Assembly: GCA_009703455.1 (NCBI GenBank)
Contig: WLGB01000003.1
Coordinates: 1-57,649 of the forward strand
DNA from: Actinomycetota bacterium
GTDB lineage: Bacteria; Actinomycetota; Actinomycetes; Actinomycetales; Microbacteriaceae
Direction: 5' to 3'
Length of the DNA: 57,649 nucleotides
Below the pieces are notes generated by a model, which saw nothing but the letters and a program-made list of their open reading frames with translations, did no database searches and had not been told where the DNA came from. Shown piece after piece: positions 42,650-49,850 of the stretch (its first letter is position 1; the number at the start of each line of letters is the position of its first letter). The position numbers were made by a program, and so were the translations under genes.

Positions 42650-43981
42650 TTAGCGGTCTAGAAGCTCAGTAACCAGGGCTGCAATTGCGCTGCGCTCGGA
42701 TCGAGTCAGGGTGATGTGTGCAAACAGAGACTGGCCCTTTAGGGTTTCAATCACCGATGCAATTCCGTCGTGCCTACCAACGCGTAAGTTATCGCGCTGC
42801 GCAACATCGTGAGTGAGCACCACTCTTGAGTTTTGTCCGATGCGCGAAAGCACCGTGAGTAAAACATTTCTCTCAAGAGACTGAGCCTCGTCGACAATCA
42901 CGAAACTATCGTGGAGCGATCTGCCTCGGATGTGTGTAAGTGGTAGAACTTCAAGAAGACCTCGGTCTTGAATGTGCTCGATGACTTCCTTGGAAACCAG
43001 GGCACTCAAAGTATCAAAAATCGCCTGTCCCCAGGGATTCATTTTTTCAGCTTCGGTACCGGGCAGGTAGCCAAGTTCTTGGCCTCCAACGGCATACAGT
43101 GGCCTGAAAACCATGATCTTTTTGTGCTGGCGCCGCTCAAGCACGGATTCCAACCCAGCACAAAGGGCCAGAGCCGACTTTCCTGTTCCAGCGCGACCGC
43201 CCATTGAAACGATGCCAATTTCTTGGTCCAACAGAAAATCAATTGCTAGGCGTTGTTCGGCAGATCTTCCGTGAACACCAAACACTTCACGATCTCCACG
43301 GACCAGCTTGATCTTCTTGTCCATCGTGACTCGGCCTAGTGCGTGACCTCGTTCTGATGTGATGACCAATCCGCCGTTGATTGGAAGTTCTAGAACCTCG
43401 TCGTGGGCTATTTCTTCATTGTCATACAAGTCAGCCATCTGGTCGGCACTGAGTGCAAGCTCGCTAACACCTATCCAGCCAGATTGACTTGCTAACTCAT
43501 TTAGATATTCCTCGGCTAGCATTCCAAGGCTGGCTGCCTTGACTCGCATCGGTAGGTCTTTGGACACCACTGTGACATTGAAGCCTTCATTGGTGAGGTT
43601 CATGGCAACCGATAAGATTCTGGAATCGTTATCTCCAAGCTGGAAACCAGTTGGCAGCACCGATTGATCGCTGTGGTTTAGTTCAACTCGAAGGGTCCCT
43701 TTGTCGCCAACTTCAATCGGAAAATCTAGTCTCTGGTGTTTTTGACGAAGATCATCTAAATGACGAAGTGCAACCCTGGCAAAGTAGCCGATTTCAAGAT
43801 CGTGGCGCTTTTTCTCCAGCTCGTTGATAACAACGATAGGAATAACTACCTCGTGCTCCGCGAAGCGGAACATAGCCTTTGGGTCCGATAGCAGTACCGA
43901 GGTATCAAGGACGAAGGTTCTCACCGCCTGATCACTTTTCTTATCTGACTTCGCGGTGGAAATTGCTTCGACTTTAGTCAC
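42650..43981 (-). CDS. phoH: PhoH-family ATPase with N-terminal PIN domain
   Basis: The 443-residue PIN-PhoH fusion (PhoH2 type) combines a PIN ribonuclease domain (about 20-170: [38 protein letters not shown]) with a PhoH P-loop domain (about 240-443: [40 protein letters not shown]). Mycobacterial PhoH2 has been reported to unwind and cut RNA. This fits a role in RNA turnover. It is downstream of uppS with an 89-base gap containing a hairpin. Confidence 0.93.
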   Translation of the reverse strand: MTKVEAISTAKSDKKSDQAVRTFVLDTSVLLSDPKAMFRFAEHEVVIPIVVINELEKKRHDLEIGYFARVALRHLDDLRQKHQRLDFPIEVGDKGTLRVELNHSDQSVLPTGFQLGDNDSRILSVAMNLTNEGFNVTVVSKDLPMRVKAASLGMLAEEYLNELASQSGWIGVSELALSADQMADLYDNEEIAHDEVLELPINGGLVITSERGHALGRVTMDKKIKLVRGDREVFGVHGRSAEQRLAIDFLLDQEIGIVSMGGRAGTGKSALALCAGLESVLERRQHKKIMVFRPLYAVGGQELGYLPGTEAEKMNPWGQAIFDTLSALVSKEVIEHIQDRGLLEVLPLTHIRGRSLHDSFVIVDEAQSLERNVLLTVLSRIGQNSRVVLTHDVAQRDNLRVGRHDGIASVIETLKGQSLFAHITLTRSERSAIAALVTELLDR

Positions 43982-44048
43982 TAAACGCTCCTTGGGTTTG
44001 AGGCTTAGCTTTAAGGTAAATCCTTGAGGGCAGCCAGGTCGCTAGCAA

Positions 44049-44066
44049 CACGCCCGAATCGGGGTG
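44049..44066 (-). terminator. Hairpin after uppS, possible terminator
   Basis: On the minus strand CAC-CCCG-ATT-CGGG-C-GTG forms a seven-pair stem with one bulged base, starting five bases after the uppS stop. There is no following T tract, so it may be a U-less terminator or an mRNA end-protecting structure rather than a classical intrinsic terminator. Confidence 0.4.
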
Positions 44067-44070
44067 CGCT

Positions 44071-44832
44071 CTAGGCACCGAAACGACGGTGCCTGCGTCC
44101 AAATGCTCGGATGGCCCTTAGGAAGTCGACCCTGCGAAAATCAGGCCACAGGGCCTCTTCGAAGTAGAGTTCGGAATTGCTGGATTGCCAGAGCAAAAAC
44201 CCGCTAAGGCGTTGCTCCCCCGAGGTTCTGATAATTAAATCAGGATCGGGCTGGTCAGAGGTATAGAGGTGCTTGGCTATGAGTTCGGGAGTTAGGGATT
44301 CGGCTAGCTTTTCTAGGTCCGCACCCGAAGTAATTGAGTCTCTTACTATCGATCGCATGGCGTCGGTGATTTCCTGACGGCCCCCGTAGCCAATTGCAAG
44401 ATTGACTTGAGCGCCTAAAGTATCACGACTTTGATGCTCGCAGTTTTCTAACGCTTGTAGAAAGTTTGGAGGTAGCGAAGATCGGTCCCCCACTAGCCGG
44501 AGTTTCCAGCTTCCCCTTCGAACCATTTCCTCGGCTAGGTCGGTCAATATCTGCAATATATCCTGTAATTCTTCTGGGTCACGCTTTTTTAGATTCTCGG
44601 TAGAGAGAAGATAAAGAGTTACCACCGGAACTTGGAGACCATCACACCATGACAAAAAGTCAAAGATTTTATGTGCCCCGGCAACATGACCGGCTTTAGC
44701 CTTCGAGCCGTTTTTCTTCCCGGCCCAGCGACGGTTACCGTCGAGCATGACTGCGATGTGATGAGGCAAGTTGGACTTGTCTAGCTGACGCTCAACACGA
44801 GCTTCATAGAGCCGATAAACCAGATTTCGCAC
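44071..44832 (-). CDS. uppS: Isoprenyl transferase (undecaprenyl diphosphate synthase family)
   Basis: Cis-prenyltransferase that makes long-chain polyprenyl diphosphate carriers for cell-wall synthesis. In 253 residues: HIAVMLDGNRRWAG with catalytic Asp31, VVTLYLLSTENLKK, GYGGRQEI, and the C-terminal DPDLIIRTSGEQRLSGFLLW followed by SNSELYFEEALWPDF. GTG at 44832 must be the start, because an in-frame TAA lies two codons upstream. The only Shine-Dalgarno-like AAGGGG runs directly into the GTG, so initiation may be leaderless (TAACCT at 44843-44838 would be a fitting -10). Confidence 0.95.
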   Translation of the reverse strand: MRNLVYRLYEARVERQLDKSNLPHHIAVMLDGNRRWAGKKNGSKAKAGHVAGAHKIFDFLSWCDGLQVPVVTLYLLSTENLKKRDPEELQDILQILTDLAEEMVRRGSWKLRLVGDRSSLPPNFLQALENCEHQSRDTLGAQVNLAIGYGGRQEITDAMRSIVRDSITSGADLEKLAESLTPELIAKHLYTSDQPDPDLIIRTSGEQRLSGFLLWQSSNSELYFEEALWPDFRRVDFLRAIRAFGRRHRRFGA

Positions 44833-44873
44833 CCCTTAAGGTTACCGTCGCAAAACCCAACTAGGGTTGAATC

Positions 44874-45593
44874 ATGGCAATTGAACCAACCGAGAGCTCC
44901 CCAATGCACCTACCTTTATCCGAAATCTCAGGAGAAGCAGAGCCTGAAATCAAGCCGAGCTGGCGCGGATGGATCCATACCGGAATCTTGCCCCTTGTAG
45001 TTATCGGAGGAGTAGTTTTACTGGTGGTCGCAGAAGGCCTGGTTGCAAAAATCGCCGCCGCTGTTTTTTTTGCTGGGTCAATTTTGCTGTTTGGAACCAG
45101 TGCGATTTATCACCGTTTCAACTGGGGACCAAAAGCCAAATTGGCCCTTAAACGAGTGGACCACGCCAACATATTTTTGCTAATTGCCGGAAGCTACACT
45201 CCCATTACTTTGCTGGCTCTGCCCAAAGACAAAGGTTTGATACTGATAATTGCCATATGGGCAGTTGCGCTTTTAGGTATTGGCTTTAGAGTCTTTTGGA
45301 TCGGGGCACCGCGCTGGCTATACGTTGTAATCTACATCGCTATGGGTTGGGCAGCTGTTGTCTACCTACCTGAGTTTCTTGCGGCTAACCTAGCGATGAT
45401 GGTGTTGATTCTGGTTGGCGGTTTGCTCTACACGCTGGGTGCAGTTGTTTACGCACTGAAAAGACCTAACCCGTTCCCGGGACATTTTGGCTTTCATGAG
45501 ATTTTCCACAGTTTCACAGTGCTGGCATTCATGTGCCACTGGACCGCAGTGCTGTTGATTTCACTGTCGCCCGTAGCTGGGTCTTTCGCCTAA
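44874..45593 (+). CDS. Hemolysin III/TrhA-family membrane protein (PAQR)
   Basis: A 239-residue seven-helix protein. Family markers are FGTSAIYHRFNWGP with the metal-binding histidine, KRVDHANIFLLIAGSYTPI, and the C-terminal GHFGFHEIFHSFTVLAFMCHW with the other histidines. Bacterial members are distant PAQR relatives implicated in membrane lipid homeostasis. A soluble N-terminal segment of about 35 residues is present. The order uppS, TrhA, small membrane gene, DUF4307, greA matches other actinobacteria. Confidence 0.9.
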   Translation: MAIEPTESSPMHLPLSEISGEAEPEIKPSWRGWIHTGILPLVVIGGVVLLVVAEGLVAKIAAAVFFAGSILLFGTSAIYHRFNWGPKAKLALKRVDHANIFLLIAGSYTPITLLALPKDKGLILIIAIWAVALLGIGFRVFWIGAPRWLYVVIYIAMGWAAVVYLPEFLAANLAMMVLILVGGLLYTLGAVVYALKRPNPFPGHFGFHEIFHSFTVLAFMCHWTAVLLISLSPVAGSFA

Positions 45594-45598
45594 AAGAT

Positions 45599-45886
45599 TT
45601 AGCGCTGAGGTTTTTCGGGAGGAGTTGGGCGCTCTGGCTTGGTCAAACCAGCAGAAGAGCCTGATGAGAAATCTTGCTCAAGCTGTTCCAAATCCAATTT
45701 CTCGGAGATTTCAGCTCGGTATCGAACCCGCCTTATTCTTCTCACTAAATCAAAAATCAATAAAACCGCAGCTGCGGCAACTCCAAAGGTTGCAATAAAT
45801 CCGATTACCCCTGGGCTGTACCAGGTGTCATCAATGATTACCTCGCCAGGAACTGTGTTTTCGGTGAGAAAGGACAATAGATTCAT
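45599..45886 (-). CDS. Small single-helix membrane protein
   Basis: A 95-residue protein with a short exported N-terminus (VPGEVIIDDTWYSPGV), one helix (IGFIATFGVAAAAVLLIFDL), a basic stretch (RRIRRVRYRAEI) and a Pro/Ser-rich cytoplasmic tail. I cannot assign a function. Its place and orientation between the hemolysin-III-like gene and DUF4307 match the small gene beside mca (Rv1083) in Mycobacterium tuberculosis as I recall it, but mca itself is absent here. Confidence 0.7.
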   Translation of the reverse strand: MNLLSFLTENTVPGEVIIDDTWYSPGVIGFIATFGVAAAAVLLIFDLVRRIRRVRYRAEISEKLDLEQLEQDFSSGSSAGLTKPERPTPPEKPQR

Positions 45887-45926
45887 GGTTCAAGTATGAA
45901 CCACAAATCTCAGTTAACCTTGTCGG

Positions 45927-46313
45927 GTGAGCCAAAACCTTCTTAAGCAGCGCTATGGGGTCGGAAACACCAAAAAGCGCGACAGGTTTCTCGCAATCTC
46001 AATTGGCTCACTAGCCCTAATTGGATTCTTGATTTGGGCGATAATCTTCACGGTGGCGGACTCCAGTCGGATAAGCACTCGCGACGTGGGATTCACAGTA
46101 AACGACGAATTTTCTACTGAGGTGGTCTTTGAGGTGTCTAGAGTCGCTGGCCAGGCAGTTGTTTGTGACGTCCAGGTGCTAAACCAGAGCTTTACTGTTG
46201 TGGGGTTCAAAACCGTTGCTGTAGCGCCTTCTGGCCGCCGGTCGGTGGTGATTTCAACCACTGTAAACACCACAGAGCTTGGAACATCGGGCTTGGTTGC
46301 TGGCTGTCGTTGA
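45927..46313 (+). CDS. DUF4307 membrane protein
   Basis: A 128-residue protein: a basic N-terminus with YGVGNTKKRDR, one helix (LAISIGSLALIGFLIWAIIF) and an exported beta-rich domain (VGFTVNDEFSTEVVFEVSRV, VCDVQVLNQSF) ending in a single Cys. This is the DUF4307 pattern found beside greA and mca in actinobacteria. The start is GTG at 45927, 41 bases from the divergent small membrane gene. Role unknown. Confidence 0.85.
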   Translation: MSQNLLKQRYGVGNTKKRDRFLAISIGSLALIGFLIWAIIFTVADSSRISTRDVGFTVNDEFSTEVVFEVSRVAGQAVVCDVQVLNQSFTVVGFKTVAVAPSGRRSVVISTTVNTTELGTSGLVAGCR

Positions 46314-46330
46314 AATAGGCTAGTGGGATT

Positions 46331-46810
46331 ATGTCTGAGATGCACGAAGCCACCTGGCTCACCCAAGAAGCCTATGACAGGCTTGCTGATGAGCTCGAGT
46401 ACCTGATTACAGTTGCCCGCGGCGACATTGCTAAACGCATCCAGGAAGCCCGTGAAGAGGGCGATTTAAAAGAAAATGGCGGTTATCACGCAGCCAAAGA
46501 AGAGCAGGGCAAGATCGAGTCTCGCCTTAACCGCATCGAAGAGATTCTTGCCACGGCCCAAGTTGGCGAAGCACCGAAGGCACACGGGGTTGTAGAACAA
46601 GGCTTGGTTGTGACAGTTAATCTAAACGGCTCCGAAAAAAAGTTCCTACTTGGTAGCGCCGAAATTAGCGATGAGAGCGTAGAGGTTTACAGTCCAGACT
46701 CACCCATAGGAAGTGCAATTCTGGGAAAGAAAGTCGGGCAAGAGCTTGAGGTGTTTTTGCCCAACGGGAAAGCCATCAGCGTAAAAATACTTGCGGTCGC
46801 GAACGCCTAG
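46331..46810 (+). CDS. greA: Transcription elongation factor GreA
   Basis: GreA stimulates RNA cleavage by backtracked RNA polymerase. The 159-residue protein has the N-terminal coiled coil (WLTQEAYDRLADELEYLITV, AREEGDLKENGGYHAAKEEQ with the tip acidic residues) and the C-terminal FKBP-like domain (SPDSPIGSAILGKKVGQELE). It lies 17 bases after DUF4307, and its stop interlocks with ilvA (CTAG). Confidence 0.97.
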   Translation: MSEMHEATWLTQEAYDRLADELEYLITVARGDIAKRIQEAREEGDLKENGGYHAAKEEQGKIESRLNRIEEILATAQVGEAPKAHGVVEQGLVVTVNLNGSEKKFLLGSAEISDESVEVYSPDSPIGSAILGKKVGQELEVFLPNGKAISVKILAVANA

Positions 46811-48060
46811 TCATCGCGATTTTTCTCAAGCCTCGGTCGAAGCCCAGCTTTTTCTAAAGCTCTAACAACTTCCAGCCTGTGTTCGTGACCGCTGGTCTCA
46901 ACTGACAGGTTCAGCTCCACTTCACTAATCTGAAGCCCATTGCCATGCCTGGTGTGGAGAACCTCAATAACGTTTGCGTGAGCGCCAGCAATAACTTCGG
47001 CTGTTAGCGCAAGCTGTCCGGGACGATCAGGAAGCATCACTGAGAAATTGGTGTACCGGTCGGAAGCTGAGAGTCCATGTCTGATAACTCTTTGCAACAA
47101 AAGTGGGTCCATGTTTCCACCCGACAAAATGGCAACGGTTTTCCCCTTGGCTTTAGCCTTGCCGTTCATAAGCGCAGCTACCGCTACCGCACCAGCTGGC
47201 TCAACGACTTGCTTGGATCTTTCGAGTAGAGCCAAAATTGCTTGAGCTATGTCATTTTCAGAAACAGTCACTACCTTGTCGATATGCTTCTTGATCAGTT
47301 CAAATGGAATTCGACCAGGCTTTGAAACAGCGATGCCATCTGCAATGGTTGGCGTGGCTGCCACCTCAGTGATTTTCCCAGACTTCAGAGACAGCGGGTA
47401 CGGAGCAACATTTTCAGCCTGGACCCCAATTACCCGTATCTTTTTGCCCATAGCCTGCGCGGTTAGCTTAGCTGCGACGGCCACACCTGCTGCTAGCCCA
47501 CCGCCGCCAATTGCAACAACGATTGTTGATACGTCGGGGTGTTGTTGCATGATCTCGACCCCAACGGTTCCTTGGCCAAGAACTACGTCCATGTGATCAA
47601 ACGGCGGGATAAAGATTTCTCCAGAAGTCTTAGCTTGTTCTTGAGCGGCCTTAAGCGCCTCGGCAAAAGTAGCTCCGTGAAGCACAACCTTAGCTCCGTA
47701 GTTTTTGGTTGCAGCTACTTTTGGAAGCGATGCACCAAAGGGCATGTAAACAGTTGCCTTAATGCCGAGTTTTCTGGCAGCAAGTGCTACTCCTTGAGCG
47801 TGGTTTCCGGCAGAAGCGGCAATCACGCCCTTCTTCTTTTCCTCTGGAGTGAGTTTGCTGAGTCGATTGAAGGCACCGCGTACTTTGTAGGCCCCGGTTC
47901 GCTGCAAGTTTTCACACTTTAACCACACTTCTTGTCCGAGTAGTTCGGAAAGATAATGAGAATGTAGAACAGGAGTTTCAATAGCAACTTTTCGGACATT
48001 AGCCAAGGCTTTTTCGAACTCGCTTAGCGCAGGAACAACTACCGGCGGCTGGCTGGACAT
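46807..48060 (-). CDS. ilvA: Threonine ammonia-lyase
   Basis: PLP enzyme converting threonine to 2-oxobutanoate, the entry to isoleucine. In 417 residues: CENLQRTGAYKVRGAF with PLP-lysine Lys59, ASAGNHAQGVALAA, AIGGGGLAAGVAVA, SGGNMDP, and a C-terminal ACT-like regulatory domain (about 330-415, FSVMLPDRPGQLALTAEVIA). A single short ACT domain resembles the catabolic or second-type enzymes rather than the two-ACT biosynthetic IlvA. A hairpin upstream covers its ribosome binding site. Confidence 0.94.
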   Translation of the reverse strand: MSSQPPVVVPALSEFEKALANVRKVAIETPVLHSHYLSELLGQEVWLKCENLQRTGAYKVRGAFNRLSKLTPEEKKKGVIAASAGNHAQGVALAARKLGIKATVYMPFGASLPKVAATKNYGAKVVLHGATFAEALKAAQEQAKTSGEIFIPPFDHMDVVLGQGTVGVEIMQQHPDVSTIVVAIGGGGLAAGVAVAAKLTAQAMGKKIRVIGVQAENVAPYPLSLKSGKITEVAATPTIADGIAVSKPGRIPFELIKKHIDKVVTVSENDIAQAILALLERSKQVVEPAGAVAVAALMNGKAKAKGKTVAILSGGNMDPLLLQRVIRHGLSASDRYTNFSVMLPDRPGQLALTAEVIAGAHANVIEVLHTRHGNGLQISEVELNLSVETSGHEHRLEVVRALEKAGLRPRLEKNRDD

Positions 48061-48061
48061 C

Positions 48062-48092
48062 GGGGGCCTTTCGAAAAGATTACCTAGCCCCC
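48062..48092 (-). promoter_or_regulatory. ilvA: Hairpin masking the ilvA ribosome binding site
   Basis: On the minus strand GGGGGC, an eight-base bulge (TAGGTAAT), CTTT, a TCG loop, then AAAG directly joined to GCCCCC form a ten-pair stem ending one base before the ilvA ATG. The only Shine-Dalgarno candidate (GAAAGG) sits in the 3' arm. The structure would block translation unless opened. It has no T tract, so it is not a typical terminator. Confidence 0.55.
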
Positions 48093-48113
48093 AAGTTTAG
48101 TTAGATTAAGACT

Positions 48114-48995
48114 CTAGAACTTAGTTCCCATTGTCTGAATACGCTCAATTCTCTTGGGAATAGGCGGATGCGTGGAAAACAGCCTCTCAGTAAAGCCAGG
48201 CTTGATTGGGTCATTTAGGAACATGTGAGCCATCGATGCGCTTACCCGTTTCATCGGCCTACCGTATTCACCCAGCTTATTCAGCGCACTGGCTAGGCCC
48301 TCTGGATATCTAGTTATCTCGATACCGGTAGCGTCAGCCAGGTACTCTCGCTGCCTGGAAACCGCTGCGCTGACAAGTGGGCCAATGAACCAGGCAATCA
48401 CACTCGCTACCACGCCGATTAGGATAAACGCCGCGCCAGCTCCATCGCGTGAGCGGTTGCCACCGGCATAAAACGCTGCCCGGATTGCAAAGTCAGCCAG
48501 AATTCCGATTGCGCTTACCAGTCCAAAGACAATAGTTGATACCCGGATGTCGTAATTTCTGATGTGAGCGAGCTCATGTGCCATTACGCCTTCCAGCTCG
48601 TTATCGTCCATAATCACAAGCAGTCCAGTGGTGGCAGCAACTATGGCGTGCTCGGGATCGCGCCCGGTTGCAAAGGCATTTGGGGCAGGGTCATTGATGA
48701 TGTAGACCTTTGGCATCGGGATGCCCTCAGCAATCGAAAGATTCTCAACAATTCTCCAAAGTCTTGGATTGTCAGACTTTTGAATTTCAACGGCACCGGT
48801 CATGCCGATGGCAATTTTTCCAGCCATGTAGTACTGAAAGATTGTGTAAACCAAAACAAAGCCGACAATAAACAAGGCGGACGAGCCATTTCCTGAAGCG
48901 GTGCCCCACCAAATTGATACTCCGCTGAGAAGAGCCACAAATAGCCCCACAATAATTATTGTGTTGCGTTTGTTAGCGGCAATGGCTGAGTACAT
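48114..48995 (-). CDS. htpX: Membrane zinc protease HtpX
   Basis: M48 membrane metalloprotease that degrades misfolded membrane proteins. The 293-residue protein has two N-terminal helices (about 12-58), the zinc motif HELAH at 140-144, two further helices (about 153-172 and 188-212) and the third-ligand region REYLADATGIEITRYPEGLA; it closes with FSTHPPIPKRIERI. It is 17 bases downstream of lemA; lemA-htpX pairs are common. Confidence 0.96.
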   Translation of the reverse strand: MYSAIAANKRNTIIIVGLFVALLSGVSIWWGTASGNGSSALFIVGFVLVYTIFQYYMAGKIAIGMTGAVEIQKSDNPRLWRIVENLSIAEGIPMPKVYIINDPAPNAFATGRDPEHAIVAATTGLLVIMDDNELEGVMAHELAHIRNYDIRVSTIVFGLVSAIGILADFAIRAAFYAGGNRSRDGAGAAFILIGVVASVIAWFIGPLVSAAVSRQREYLADATGIEITRYPEGLASALNKLGEYGRPMKRVSASMAHMFLNDPIKPGFTERLFSTHPPIPKRIERIQTMGTKF

Positions 48996-49012
48996 CTAGC
49001 GATTCCTAGATA

Positions 49013-49582
49013 CTAGAAACTGGCTTTGGGCGGTTCGGAGATACCTGCGAGATCAGCCACCTCAAAGAATTCACGCTCTGGAAACCCGAGCGACTTAACA
49101 AAAAGATTCTGTGGGAACTGCAGCACCTTGGTGTTTAGTTCGCGAACTCCACCGTTATAGAACCGTCTTGAAGCCATGATCTTGTCTTCGGTGTCGCTTA
49201 GCTCAGCTTGAAGCTGAAGAAAATTCTGGCTGGCCTGAAGCTGCGGGTAGGCTTCGGCGACTGCAAACAGTGACTTTAGGGCTCCCTGAAGCATGTTTTC
49301 CGCGGCACCTGCTTTTTCGGGATGGGTTAGGGCGTCTGGCGAAACTGTCGCTGCTCTTGCTTTTGTAACTGCTTCAAATACCTGACGCTCATGAGCGGCG
49401 TATCCTTTGACGGTCTCAATTAAGTTTGGAATCAAGTCCGCGCGACGCTTCAGCTGAACAGTGATATCACTCCAGGCTTCATCAACGCGAACGTTAAGAG
49501 CGACCAACCCGTTATAGGTTGACCATAGCCAGATCCCGATTAGCAAGACTAGGCCCAGAATTACAAGTAGTGCAATCTCCAC
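49013..49582 (-). CDS. lemA: LemA family protein
   Basis: A 189-residue protein with one N-terminal helix (LLVILGLVLLIGIWLWSTYN) and an exported or cytoplasmic helical domain with YNGLVALNVRVDEAWSDITV, QLKRRADLIPNLIETVKGYA, AYPQLQASQNFLQLQAELSD and ARRFYNGGVRELNT-like ASRRFYNGGVRELNTK. The exact role is unknown; pairing with HtpX suggests membrane quality control. Start GTG at 49582 is preceded by AAGGGG at good spacing. About 180 bases upstream hold no gene other than the tRNA's 3' flank. Confidence 0.95.
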   Translation of the reverse strand: MEIALLVILGLVLLIGIWLWSTYNGLVALNVRVDEAWSDITVQLKRRADLIPNLIETVKGYAAHERQVFEAVTKARAATVSPDALTHPEKAGAAENMLQGALKSLFAVAEAYPQLQASQNFLQLQAELSDTEDKIMASRRFYNGGVRELNTKVLQFPQNLFVKSLGFPEREFFEVADLAGISEPPKASF

Positions 49583-49762
49583 TTTTTCCCCTTAGAAAAA
49601 TTTTGTCTATACAGATGCTAATTCAAGCTTGGGCAAATTGGGAGACATCTAGCCCCCATCACAGCAAACCCGAAGTAAAAACCTAGATACACGCTATGGG
49701 TCTGGCTGCAGGTTGGGATTGAAAATCTAGCAACTCATACGATTCAAGCTCTGGAATAACGG

Positions 49763-49835
49763 TGCCCCCGATGGGACTCGAACCCATACTGTGACGATTT
49801 TAAGTCGTCTGCCTCTGCCATTGGGCTACGGGGGC
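49763..49835 (-). tRNA. tRNA with UAA anticodon (Leu), short variable loop
   Basis: The 73 bases fold as a cloverleaf on the minus strand: acceptor GCCCCCG/CGGGGGC with discriminator A, a D-arm with GGCAGAGGC resembling Leu tRNAs, anticodon stem GACGA/TCGTC with loop CTTAAAA (anticodon TAA), a five-base variable region (ACAGT) and T-arm ATGGG/CCCAT with loop TTCGAGT. CCA is not encoded (CCG follows). It would read UUA and UUG codons. The short variable region is class I, whereas bacterial Leu tRNAs normally have a long arm. It starts 15 bases after the ndh stop codon. Confidence 0.9.
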
Positions 49836-49850
49836 CACAATCATCGGAAT

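Noticed and set aside
45064-45071. Run of eight T in the hemolysin-III-like gene as a possible frameshift or pseudogene site
   Set aside because: The frame through it is intact and encodes the expected helix.
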